The notes below the pieces were generated by a model. That model was given only the letters and a program-made list of their open reading frames with translations, searched no databases and was not told the DNA's origin. Positions 1-8,700 of a stretch of DNA of 12,249 nt are shown here, one piece after another. Made by a program: the position numbers and the translations under genes. Every line of letters starts with the position of its first letter. The first letter of the stretch is position 1. Source of the stretch: Ichthyophonus hoferi (lineage: Eukaryota; Opisthokonta; Ichthyosporea; Ichthyophonida; Ichthyophonidae); assembly GCA_002751075.1 (NCBI GenBank), contig NAOQ01000212.1, positions 83,245-95,493 of the forward strand, given 5' to 3'.

Positions 1-111
1 TCAGGTAGAAGACAGGGAAATGGCGGGAACCATGGTGCCGTAAAGGGCATCTGGCGTATGGCCAGAATGAACAGAGACAGTGCCAAAACCCTTGAAAGGA
101 ACCCCAGACAT
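1..111 (-). CDS. CTH: Cystathionine gamma-lyase-like enzyme, N-terminal first coding exon (partial)
   Basis: Read on the minus strand from the ATG at 111-109, the sequence is open for 36 codons. It starts MSGVPFKGFGTVSVHSGH and continues through a segment ending in MVPAISLSST. This matches the start of the Cys/Met-metabolism PLP-dependent enzymes, where a 'F.T..IH.G' segment is followed by 'PISLSTTF'. In animals the member of this type is cystathionine gamma-lyase, which splits cystathionine to cysteine, 2-oxobutyrate and ammonia in the cytosol and can also release H2S. The PLP-lysine and the catalytic core lie outside the window. The stretch is clearly richer in GC than its surroundings, as expected of an exon. 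The start is supported by being the first ATG below a TATA box about 60 bases upstream. The last codon (3-1) reads TGA where the family has Phe or Tyr, with no GT donor nearby, so a broken copy or an edge error is possible. Related family members such as cystathionine beta-lyase or O-acetylhomoserine sulfhydrylase are not excluded. Confidence 0.62.
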   Translation of the reverse strand: MSGVPFKGFGTVSVHSGHTPDALYGTMVPAISLSST

Positions 112-164
112 CTTGAAATAAAATAATAAAGAACAAAAGAGTTTTAAAATAAAATTTATCCTTT

Positions 165-215
165 GCACAGCTTATATACTTTTGTTCTGCCAATGGGAGA
201 GTCTGCTCATCAGCA
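165..215 (-). promoter_or_regulatory. TATA and CCAAT core promoter of the CTH-like gene
   Basis: On the minus strand a TATATAAG box lies at 178-171, about 60 bases upstream of the ATG at 111. This would put the transcription start near 140-148 with a short 5' UTR. A CCAAT pentamer in reverse orientation relative to the gene lies at 190-194, only about 12 bases above the TATA box. At 204-215 there is a 12-base near-palindrome, TGCTGATGAGCA on the minus strand. It resembles half-sites bound by Maf/CNC or ATF4-C/EBP factors, which regulate this gene in mammals; that link is inference. The pyrimidine-rich TTTTATTTCAAG just before the ATG could also be read as a weak 3' splice site. Confidence 0.5.
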
Positions 216-1150
216 TGGTCTGGTAACAAATCAAAAGACGCAACGTGTTTTGAGTCTTACTTACATTGGGGTTAAACTTTGACTCGATAATTAATAATTG
301 TACACGGTCCAGTTTACAACAGGAAATGAATGTTTAAATTTCCAGTTCGCGAAGAAAAAGGTACATCATAATATTATTTAAATTGACCGTATGATAAATT
401 AAACTACGTAATCATGGTAAATTGCCATTTATGCTTGAACATTATATAGTTCTATTATCATATAATCTTCATTTTAAGAAACACTTAAAATTTCAATTAT
501 TAATCTTGAAGATTTTAAATTTAATCACAAAAACTTGTTGCTAAATTTTTAAATACGGGTTTATTCTGGAACTACGTAAAGTCCACCAACCATATCGACA
601 TCAAGTCGTTCAACAACGCACTGATCTTGTTTTTTTTTTTTTAAAAAAAAACAAGGTTATAGTCCAAGTGTCAAGATTATAGACTATTGGTTGGCATAAA
701 ATGACTCGAGTACATGGCATAATTAAAAAATTGATTAATGCAATAAAACTATATATAACTACGTATACTGCACTATTTAATACTGGTGGCGAATTAAAAC
801 ATTGGTACTTTAAGACTGTGAAAAGTGGCTTTTTCAAAAATACACATACGCCAGTGTGTGTTGTTATATATGAGGAATATAATAGCGATAGTATTGGCTA
901 AAATGAGTGTATGATTCAATATTTATAAGCAATATTATTGCATAATATTGTTGGTACTTTTTAAAATCATTACCGCAAATATATATGATATTCTATTGGC
1001 TACTAAAATTGTGCAGTAACAGTCAAATCATGAGTTTTTTCAAAGCGAAAAAAAAAGAAGGGTAATAAGAGTCAGATCTCATCTTATCACTTGGATTAAA
1101 ATTTAAACTTAAAAAAGAATTCCAACTCTACTCGGTGCTAGATCGCGATG
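216..1150. other. AT-rich non-coding stretch, no gene seen
   Basis: I see no convincing coding signal here. The overlapping open frames at 610-837 (minus) and 701-901 (plus) are short, rich in AT-driven residues, and cross a T/A homopolymer palindrome. The stretch presumably holds distal upstream sequence of the CTH-like gene. The motif TATTGG (CCAAT on the other strand) recurs at about 685, 892 and 993, but without a partner start site. Confidence 0.5.
626..655. repeat. Perfect T/A palindrome (CTTG-T13-A9-CAAG)
   Basis: The sequence reads CTTG, thirteen T, nine A, then CAAG, and can fold on itself with a 13-bp stem. The sequence on either side shows only loose inverted similarity (GGTTGG near 687-692 facing CCAACC near 585-590). 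A very decayed fold-back element is possible but not shown. Confidence 0.7.
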
Positions 1151-1154
1151 AATG

Positions 1155-1385
1155 TACCTAAAACAACAATCAGCATTAAGAGATCACAGGTTTTCTATAC
1201 AACTGAATCATTATGGATGGATATTACAACAGATTTTTCAAATCTAACTACATTATACTATAGTTATAATTATATAACTATTTAATGATAATTTGTTAAG
1301 AATTATAATCAATGAGTTAAATAATAACTACTACTTTAATAATTGGTCCATCTACGGTATACCTCTACCGATAACAGGACCGACG
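1155..1385 (+). repeat. Diverged repeat block, copy A (partner at 4050-4305)
   Basis: This block aligns collinearly with 4050-4305. Shared anchors are TAAAACAAC near 1158 and 4054, GGATGGATATT at 1215 and 4116, a shared AACTATTTAATG-like run, and AACAGGACC at 1373 and 4292. The lag drifts from about 2,894 to 2,919 bases, as expected after small indels. In one frame both copies read the pattern M-D-I-x2-D-x-S-N-x2-T-x2-Y-x-Y (from 1217 and 4118). In another frame both read P-L-P-x-T-G-P-T-S (1362-1388 and 4281-4307). This suggests that the ancestral unit was protein-coding. I do not recognise the family. Confidence 0.6.
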
Positions 1386-2103
1386 TCTCAAATAATTGAA
1401 TGAAAAGTTTATAGAACTCAACTATATTTAGGCTAAACGTAGATCGCTAGGAAACTTGTTTAGCTAACGTAGTCAAGTAACTGGTGTAGTGTTACTTAAT
1501 AACAATTCACAATTGGAGTTGAATTTACTAGAGATTGAAGTATATATACAGTGCGCCTGTCTTTTTCTAGTTGGTCTAGGAAGCTATCAATATGTAAATG
1601 CACAAAGACGCTTTATAATTTTTACTGTCATATATTGATTATTATAACCTATAGTCATACGCTATACTCTTAGCATCATCAACACATCAAAATTGGTAAG
1701 TGCGATTGGTTCTGTCTATACGGGTCACCACCACAGCACAGTACGTGGCCAATTCAAGGTGTTATTTATTTCTTTACTGGTTATTTAGTTTAACATAAAT
1801 TAGATATCTTATTGGTAAGCGGTTATGACACCAACGCTATGAAAAATCGATCATACAGTGTATGTGCTATTGGTCAAACTAGTTAAATCGCACGAGGTTG
1901 TGACCGCCCGCACTACAGGCCGCACAAATCTTGCAAGACCATTCAACTCCGGATAATACGTAAATTAGTCGAAGTTCTAGTAACAAGCAAGTCATGGAAC
2001 GATTGGCCCATTATTAGTTATAAAGCCACTTTAAATGAAATAGTTAATTATACGGCCAATAAAATTAAAATACAATAACATTAGATCCTTTTGGACAAGA
2101 TAA
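1386..2103. other. AT-rich stretch between relic blocks, no gene seen
   Basis: I could not support any exon, RNA gene or promoter here. Base composition is slightly more mixed around 1690-1750 and 1890-1950. TATTGG/GATTGG motifs recur, but they have no obvious partner sites. It may be part of the same decayed unit as the neighbouring blocks. Confidence 0.4.
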
Positions 2104-2244
2104 GATAATTCTATTGGCTTTCAGAGGTTTTCTGTAAACGGTATTTCTTACGATCGGTCCATTGAGATGAGCCAATCTATGATGACACCTGCGATCAACG
2201 ACATGTTGCGGAGGACAAAAGGGATAAAAACAACTAATAATTAA
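2104..2244 (+). other. Protein-like open stretch of unknown family (46 codons)
   Basis: One frame is open for 46 codons before a TAA and includes the segment FSVNGISYDRSIEMSQSMMT, which is unusually mixed in residue use for so AT-rich a region. It has no upstream start context and I recognise no domain. The opposite strand is also open across 2065-2247, so the coding strand is not certain. It may be a relic of the same unit as the other coding-like stretches between 1.1 and 4.75 kb. Confidence 0.25.
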
Positions 2245-2571
2245 CACGCTTTCTACACGAACTCTAGTATTTTTATGTGGTATTTATATACTATTTCTAT
2301 ATGGTCTTTATTATATACTATTTATAGATGGCTTTATATATTCACTTTCCTTTTTAAGAGTTTTATACGGCGCTAAAACTCGAAATACATTCTATCAAAG
2401 AACTGCAGCTTTGAACACAATTTTTATGTTAGATCTATTCAATTGAAATTAAGCAATTAATATCTTAGAAGATAAACGTCATTATTTGTGGACATAAAGT
2501 ACATGGCAATTAATAATAAATTTTGTTGGAACCAAGTTCTTCACCACGCTTAGATAATCATTTATTGTTAG
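2245..2571. other. AT-rich stretch with a short local TATATACTATTT repeat
   Basis: No gene is seen. Around 2276-2345 a motif of the type TATATACTATTTATA occurs two or three times in imperfect form, giving a short TA-rich local repeat. The rest is plain AT-rich sequence. Confidence 0.35.
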
Positions 2572-2784
2572 CACGTTTTTTATATTCAGTTAGAGTTACC
2601 TATCAATGTTAATAGTAAATTATTGTTCAAAACTGCTGGTGGTTTAAATCATATTTATTATTCATATGACAAGTTGCAAGGTAAATGTGATGATTTTGAA
2701 ATGGAACCAACGTTTTTGTTTGATCCTCCAGTGGAGAATCTACAGCATTTTAGTTACCCGTTAACCTTGAAGCATCGATTCTAA
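2572..2784 (+). other. Protein-like open stretch of unknown family (70 codons)
   Basis: A single frame is open for 70 codons and closes with TAA at 2782-2784. Its residues look protein-like: it includes LELPINVNSKLLFKTAGG and, later, FEMEPTFLFDPPVENLQHF, with acidic, proline and aromatic residues not expected by chance at this AT content. A good 3' splice site (TTTTTTATATTCAG) ends at 2589, so it could be an exon entered at 2590. A possible donor (CAAG then GTAAAT) lies near 2682. I do not recognise the family. It is either a real exon of an uncharacterised plus-strand gene or a relic of a decayed element. Confidence 0.35.
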
Positions 2785-4049
2785 GTTGTTCATTATAATT
2801 TAGAAGAGTCTCTACTAAATATCATATTACACATGGGTAGGATAGTGATAGCCACATTGATTACAGACTAATGGTATGTATATCGTGTTGGTGCTACAAG
2901 ATTTTTGTGTAAAATTGCGGTTTCATCCTACAACTTAGAAGGAAATTCTTAGTCAGGATAATTATTTATATACTAATCATTTATTGTAGGCGATACATTT
3001 AAATTATTATTATTATGGAAAAGCCACTGTAAACTGTTAGCAGGTTTAAAAACTACGGATCAATAAATTGTTTTGACTTTTCAGCTCTATTTTAAGTTAA
3101 ATTAATCAATTTCGTATTAATGAAAATCCAAGCTTCGATAGCTAGACTATTATGAGAAAAGAGTATAAGCTTGATGGACTTATTCGAGATGTAGTCAAAA
3201 TGTATGCTTGTTTGCCATTTAATATTCTTTAAATAACATATCCACTCACTATTACTTTGGCTACTGACGTCACCGATAATATTATTGTAGAGCAGTTAAT
3301 ATATATAGTACATTATAAGGACAATGTATATATATATATAAATAATAAATAAAAAGAAAATACGCCTCTTTTGACGGTAGATTCATAACTATAGCTATAA
3401 CTGTGAATATATAATTCTATTCATAGTCATACGTAAAGATCCCAACATAATCCTAAAATTAATATGGTCTACACAACACTCGGGAGTATCTTGTCTGGGT
3501 TGGCTCGAACCCACGTACTTCTTTTGCTTTAAACTTTATGTCCGTAGTAATGGGGCATTAAAAACGTACGTCCGTTGTTCACAGAAATCTTATCAATTTA
3601 CCATTGTAAATTGTTGGGATTGTTAGAGTGATAATAGTAACGTCTATAATATTTAATAAGGTAGTAGGTTTATACCTAAATGTTAGTTTACACTCGCAAC
3701 GATAATCTTCAACTGGATAAATAAGCTTCACATTTTAAAAAATCTGCCCATTCTGCGTTGTCGAAAAGTTTCACTACTACACAGTTTTATCGGAAAGTGG
3801 ACTTATGATTGATCATTATATATATACACCAGTAATCTAAATTTCATACTACTTTATTTGTTTATTTAATTTATTTATGTTTATTTAATAACTGTAGATT
3901 TATTGGTAAACCTAAGGTCTGGGAGTCATGAATACTTCGGACAAATGGGAATAATTACTTAAATTTTCGACTACATGATTGGCAATCATGGGTTAAAAAC
4001 AAGGAATTATCAATATAACATTAATCATTGGACTATCTATTTAGATAGG
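2785..4049 (+). other. Relic-like region without intact gene
   Basis: Short protein-like stretches occur, for example from 2872 (WYVYRVGATRFLCKIAVSSY) and near 3151-3231, but none is long or flanked by clear splice sites. A (TA)n run lies at about 3326-3341. The rest is AT-rich with no RNA gene or regulatory unit I can support. It most likely belongs to the same old unit as the repeat blocks on either side. Confidence 0.3.
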
Positions 4050-4305
4050 ATTAAAACAACCATTTGACGTAAGAGTAGGAGATCCCCAGAATTTCAAATA
4101 CATCAGGATTACTACGGATGGATATTGAAAAAGATTTGTCAAATATAGCTACATTTAACTATACTTATCAATTATCTAATTATTTAATGGTAACTTGTTG
4201 ATAATTATAATTAATACATTAATTAATGACTAATTTGATAATTAGTGTACATACGATATACTATACTTTATAGTAGCCGACCCTTACCTGTAACAGGACC
4301 AACAT
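4050..4305 (+). repeat. Diverged repeat block, copy B (partner at 1155-1385)
   Basis: This is the second copy of the block described at 1155-1385, in the same orientation. It looks the better preserved of the two: its 3' part runs straight into the long open stretch at 4245-4583, and its 5' part contains a protein-like segment (GLKQPFDVRVGDPQNFKYI) that is not evident in copy A. Base differences and small indels throughout imply an old duplication. Confidence 0.6.
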
Positions 4306-4583
4306 CTGTCGTCAAAAATAGCTACCTGTACAACATAAGCCAAGTAACTATAGTTATTGTTGGGAACAATAATAGAGACAGAAACATTCCTGAGACCTAT
4401 ATTTATTTAGAAGGAGAGAGATACCAAATTAAGGGGAGTTTAAGCGTATCCCTTTCCGTACCCGGAGTACAGATATGCTACGACATATATTTATTATTAA
4501 ACAAGTCGGCAAGACTTGTTTTAAGATATCTAAATCAATGTTATCTTATCTGGACCCAAAACATGTGGTTTGAAATGGTTTAA
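4245..4583 (+). pseudogene. Protein-like open stretch, 112 codons, unknown family
   Basis: This is the longest plus-strand open stretch in the left half of the window. It starts at an ATG inside repeat block B and includes PLPVTGPTS (from 4281), the segment IPETYIYLEGERYQIKGSLS, and a hydrophobic tail ending at TAA. A mix of beta-prone, polar and charged residues suggests real protein ancestry. I see no catalytic motif, signal peptide or domain that I recognise. Nothing in the sequence shows that it is expressed. It may be part of a decayed element that ends at the LTR-like module 3' of it, or of a degenerate host gene. I treat it as a relic. Confidence 0.35.
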
Positions 4584-4584
4584 G

Positions 4585-4719
4585 ATAATTCCAGAACCTC
4601 TACCATTGGCTGGTTCAATCTTGATAGATCAGCTTGGATTGCCATTTAACACCAATGGATGGTACCAACTCTTTTTCCAAGCTGCATATGCAATAATAAT
4701 TGCTAATAATATTAAATGA
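4585..4719 (+). other. Protein-like open stretch, 44 codons, unknown family
   Basis: One frame reads PEPLPLAGS and then LGLPFNTNGWYQLFFQAAYA before a TGA at 4717-4719. PLPLAG resembles the PLPxTG motif found at 1362 and 4281, so this may be a third, more distant member of the same repeated protein segment. The family is unknown and it is treated as a relic. Confidence 0.3.
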
Positions 4720-4760
4720 TTATAGTTATAAAAAAGAAATACCCAAATTAATTAAATATT

Positions 4761-4949
4761 CCTGTTTGAACAGGTATGACTATTTATTGAAATCTCGCAG
4801 GGTTATAAGTAATCTACGTATCTATGTATAAAATGCTTTATTTAGAAAGTATAAAAAGGCTCTGTCTGAGACAGTGAGAACTCTTAATTTTGTTGTGATA
4901 CTTAATAAAGGCTATACAGTTCTTTTCCTAAATTTTCTGATTGCAACAG
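4761..4949 (+). mobile_element. LTR-like module, possible remnant of an LTR retroelement
   Basis: About 190 bases begin with TG and end with CA. They contain TATAAAAAGG at 4850-4859, a perfect CTGTCT-G-AGACAG hairpin at 4862-4874 just downstream, and AATAAA at 4904-4909. A promoter box followed within about 55 bases by a poly(A) signal is the usual arrangement of U3-R in an LTR. I see no second copy in the window, no clear target-site duplication and no convincing primer-binding site. It is therefore at best a solo or isolated old fossil, and the family cannot be assigned. The coding-like stretches ending at 4719 lie just 5' of it, as the last gene of such an element would, but that link is inference. 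Confidence 0.25.
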
Positions 4950-5650
4950 TCAGCTTCCACCCGGAATATGGGTGAGATAATTCCCACATGATTTGAAATC
5001 AAAAAGATTACCATTCAGCGATAAATGGATTAAAACTAAGATTAGAACTATATTGATGTAAGGTAAACAAGAATTTTTTCTCATATAATTCAAGATTTAA
5101 CTTATCTATTTATTTTTTAAATTAAATTTTAATCTACACTATAAAACATTTTAAACCAATTCTTTATAAAGTAGTAGAAAATTTCATTTTATTAATATTC
5201 TTTTTATATATTCCATGGTTCTATATGATATCCAATTGTTTGTCCTTTGTCCCTTACTATCTTATTATATATATATATATATATACATGTATCCATTAGG
5301 TTGTGGGTCTTAGTAAAGAGGCTATGGCCTGAGGAAGGACATTAAAACCATAAAGGGCTTTAATGTTTTCCACTACACATTTTTGTACCTCTGTATGGAG
5401 GCATACGGTTGTGTAAATATATATTTATCCTGTCTTCTTTCTTTCTATATATATGTATGTGTATATGTATATGTATATATATATATGTATTTTTGTTGTC
5501 TACGTTTTCTTCTTTTACATATAATATATAGAAAGTGATAAATGTCTTTATAATAATAATAATTTCGTTGTGCATACATCAATTTATCTATTTAAGTTTA
5601 TCATGTGTGAAAAATTATGCAAAGATACAGATTTTCAAAAATATGGTTAT
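4950..5650. other. AT-rich intergenic region with microsatellites
   Basis: This stretch lies between the LTR-like module and the 3' end of the minus-strand gene. It holds TA runs at about 5273-5285 and mixed TATG/TA runs at about 5445-5490. The open frame on the minus strand at 5360-5575 is largely translated microsatellite and is not a gene. No RNA gene is seen. Confidence 0.5.
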
Positions 5651-5670
5651 GTATCTTTATAAATTAGTTA

Positions 5671-5680
5671 TTTATTTATT
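5671..5680 (-). terminator. Poly(A) signals of the minus-strand helical-repeat gene
   Basis: Two overlapping AATAAA hexamers (minus strand) lie 21-30 bases beyond the stop codon at 5703-5701. They imply a very short 3' UTR and support the choice of the last exon. Confidence 0.55.
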
Positions 5681-5700
5681 TATGCATGAATATATTGATA

Positions 5701-5750
5701 TTATGTATAGTAAATAGCAATTAAACCAAAACTAGAATTAGTGCAAAAGC
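5701..5750 (-). CDS. Helical-repeat gene, terminal exon
   Basis: The acceptor ends in TCTTTGGTGGCAG after a strong pyrimidine run. The exon completes the split codon of the previous exon, reads FCTNSSFGLIAIYYT and stops with TAA at 5703-5701. Poly(A) signals follow at once. The tail is short and composed of easily encoded residues, so an alternative last exon remains possible. Confidence 0.45.
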
Positions 5751-8700
5751 CTGCCACCAAAGACCAAGATCAAGATAAGATAATAAAAAATCTCTTAACA
5801 CTATATTATGGCAATTGATTCCTAGTTATCTGTAGGCAGTTGACCAGCTTATGTAATAGTTTTTATATACATTGTTGGTAATCTTTAATATAGATATATA
5901 GATATATAGATATATATATATCAATAGGAATAGAAGTCAATCTAAGGCACATGCTTGATACCGTTAGTTTACTTGCAGACCCAATAAAAATATAGTCTAA
6001 TTTTATATTGCAGAGTGTAAACTTACTGGTCCTAGACCTTCCAGGATCACACATATTACCAAGCATTAGGAGCTCCCTTTTTACCCAATGGTGGCGACAC
6101 TTTAAATCGCCAGATATAATGCTAATATGTTCTTGATCTATATGATGCAGGATTGAATACACCAACTGTATATGATGATTATGAGTCAATCAATGAACCC
6201 TTAGCTCTAAAATAAGTTTAAACAAACAATAAACAGGTTGCAAAGAAGAACAGCGTAATAAATATCTTTAAATGTAAAATGGAACATTTGGAAATATAGA
6301 TATAAACGTATTGACTATATATATATATATCACTGGTATTGTAAGATATTGAATTCATCTTATATGCAATAATATCCCACTTTCACCATCATTATCCAAT
6401 ATAAACCATCTTCTTTATCTTTTGTCCAAACAACCAATCATATATGTCACTTAATTTGTGAGTTCGTTAATCTTTCCCGTCTATTTTCCTGTAACAAACT
6501 ATGCCGTGCCTAATAAGGCTAAGAAATTTCTTACCGCATTGGCGATGTTCTCCCGCCTGCTCTGGCTGCCCTCCTTATACTATATAAGGAGGAAAAGGGT
6601 TGTCAGGGTAAGAAACTTGTATTCTATATTACATTAATTGCATTATTTTATAATATATGTTAGTTCTTTAAGGTTTTTTCGCACCGATAAATACCATACG
6701 CTTTCCCTCTTACAATTATATATATATATAAGTGGAGTATCTACCTTCAGATGGCCTCAAATTATTATTTTTAATGGTTTTTAATAATCCAAAAATCATA
6801 GTACCACCATGTATGCCAACCTATATATATTGGTTTATCCTTTGCACCATATCATATATTACAGTTCTTACAACCAGCATAGTAATTTTATGTTATCATG
6901 CTACTTTTCTTACATCATAGTATCTATCCATATCTTTCCCTTGTCTAGTCCTATGTTATTTTCATACATACATAGTCACATATATATACACATTAAAGTG
7001 TCATCCATATAAAGTGTTTTATCACACCATATACATATATATATACCTCGTTGAAGAAAGAAAGAATTGTAGTGAGTAGTTTTCCATATACCTCGCCCGT
7101 CTTCTTTTTTGGCGCCACATAGATCTCAGCAAGAGTTTGTAACTGTAAAAAGAAAGTCATACATACAAGATAGTTATATATATAGAAATTAGGATATACA
7201 GAATAATATAGATAGAAAGAAATGAATATAAACAGAGAAAGAAAAAGAGAAAGAAGAAGAAAAAGATATAGTTTAAGAACCTATGTACATATATAGCTGG
7301 ATCTTCATCAACAGGTAGACAGTCGTGAATAATCAATCGACAGAATCCCATTACTCCCACTAGTTGAGCTTCAGAGCTTTGACCATCTGTATATATGCAA
7401 AGCAATAAGATACGACCTACTATAAGTTTAGTGTAGTATATTGTTTTATAATGTATTGTCTGTATCATACTTTATCATACTACCTTCTATTGAAATATAC
7501 TATGTTGTATTATATCGTACTAGACTATAATACAAAATACTAAATTATACTATATTATATTCCAGTATACCGTATTATCTTATACTGTACTATATTATAC
7601 TAAATCATACTATACTATACTATACTGTACTATACTATATCATACTGTAAAGTAAGGTATCATACTACACCCTACTATAATATACTGGATGATGCTCTAT
7701 TATGATGGAACATACCATATCGCATTATATCAAACTGTAATATACTGTAATATATTATACTATAATGTATCATACTCTCATACTGTATCACATTATCTTA
7801 CCCTATATCATGTTATATTACACTATATGATATTATAAAATATTATACAGTAATGTACTGCAATATATCGTATTATATACTATATTTAATATATCATAAT
7901 CCTATAGTACTTTGTAACAACATACATATTGATGGTTAATCATAACATCCTGTCGATCCCTTTTTTTATTAGACTCTCCTTATGGGCTAATGCCAAACGA
8001 CCATTGCAGTTAATCAATAGAGCATATTTAAAAGTATAAAGAAATAGAAACTATAATATTGACAATAAACAATAGCATTTTACCAGAGGGAAATGGAGGG
8101 AAAGGGGATGAAAAAAATAACAAGGCAAGGGAAAGGCTTACTTCTCATCTCGTCGGCTAGTAATGCAATTACTGGGTCTGGGGTTATTATATTTAAATCT
8201 AAATAGTTCGATAAATTAGCGGTGTTGCTAGGTAGTAATGGAAGAAGATTGGTCAAGTAGTGTATGAATATGATATGCCGGTCTTGCATGAACTGCTTCA
8301 GTGTTTTAATCTTCTGTTTTTATTATCTACTGTAACTTTTATTGCTCTATTCTGTATTCTATTAAAATATATTAGAAATATATAAACAGCGGTGGCTAGC
8401 AATAAAAATCAATTTAATGTAATATAATATTTTGACAAAAATATTAAGAGCAAATGATAACCCACTACAGTACCAGCTATTTTACACATAATATTTTATA
8501 CTATATTATATATTATTATATTATAGTAGATTTTATCTGCACGTATTTCAATCACTATAGTATTATGATATAAAAATAGATGTAATAATAGAATATGCGC
8601 TAAAGGTAGTTATAAATAAAAACGATCATCTCAAGTGCAAAGAAATACCTAAAAGCATATATATATACCCGTGAGTGCGTGTGGCCCATAGAAGCCACAG

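Noticed and set aside
610-901. Open frames on both strands around the T/A palindrome
   Set aside because: They are driven by homopolymer and AT-rich composition, with no protein-like character or splice signals.
2065-2247. Minus-strand open frame of 60 codons
   Set aside because: It is the shadow of the plus-strand stretch at 2104-2244, or chance; it has no promoter, splice or domain support.
3490-3515. tRNA-like B box (minus strand GGGTTCGAGCC) suggesting a tRNA or SINE
   Set aside because: The T stem does not pair, there is no A box at the right distance upstream and no acceptor stem.
5360-5717. Open frames on both strands near the microsatellites
   Set aside because: Mostly translated TA/TATG repeats (isoleucine, tyrosine and histidine strings).
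6505-6617. Inverted repeat read as a small MITE
   Set aside because: The arms are unequal, there is no target-site duplication, and the inner part is a phase-consistent exon with proper splice sites.
6732-7012. Two plus-strand open frames of 62 and 67 codons
   Set aside because: They lie in an intron of the minus-strand gene and have repeat-derived Tyr/Ile/His content.
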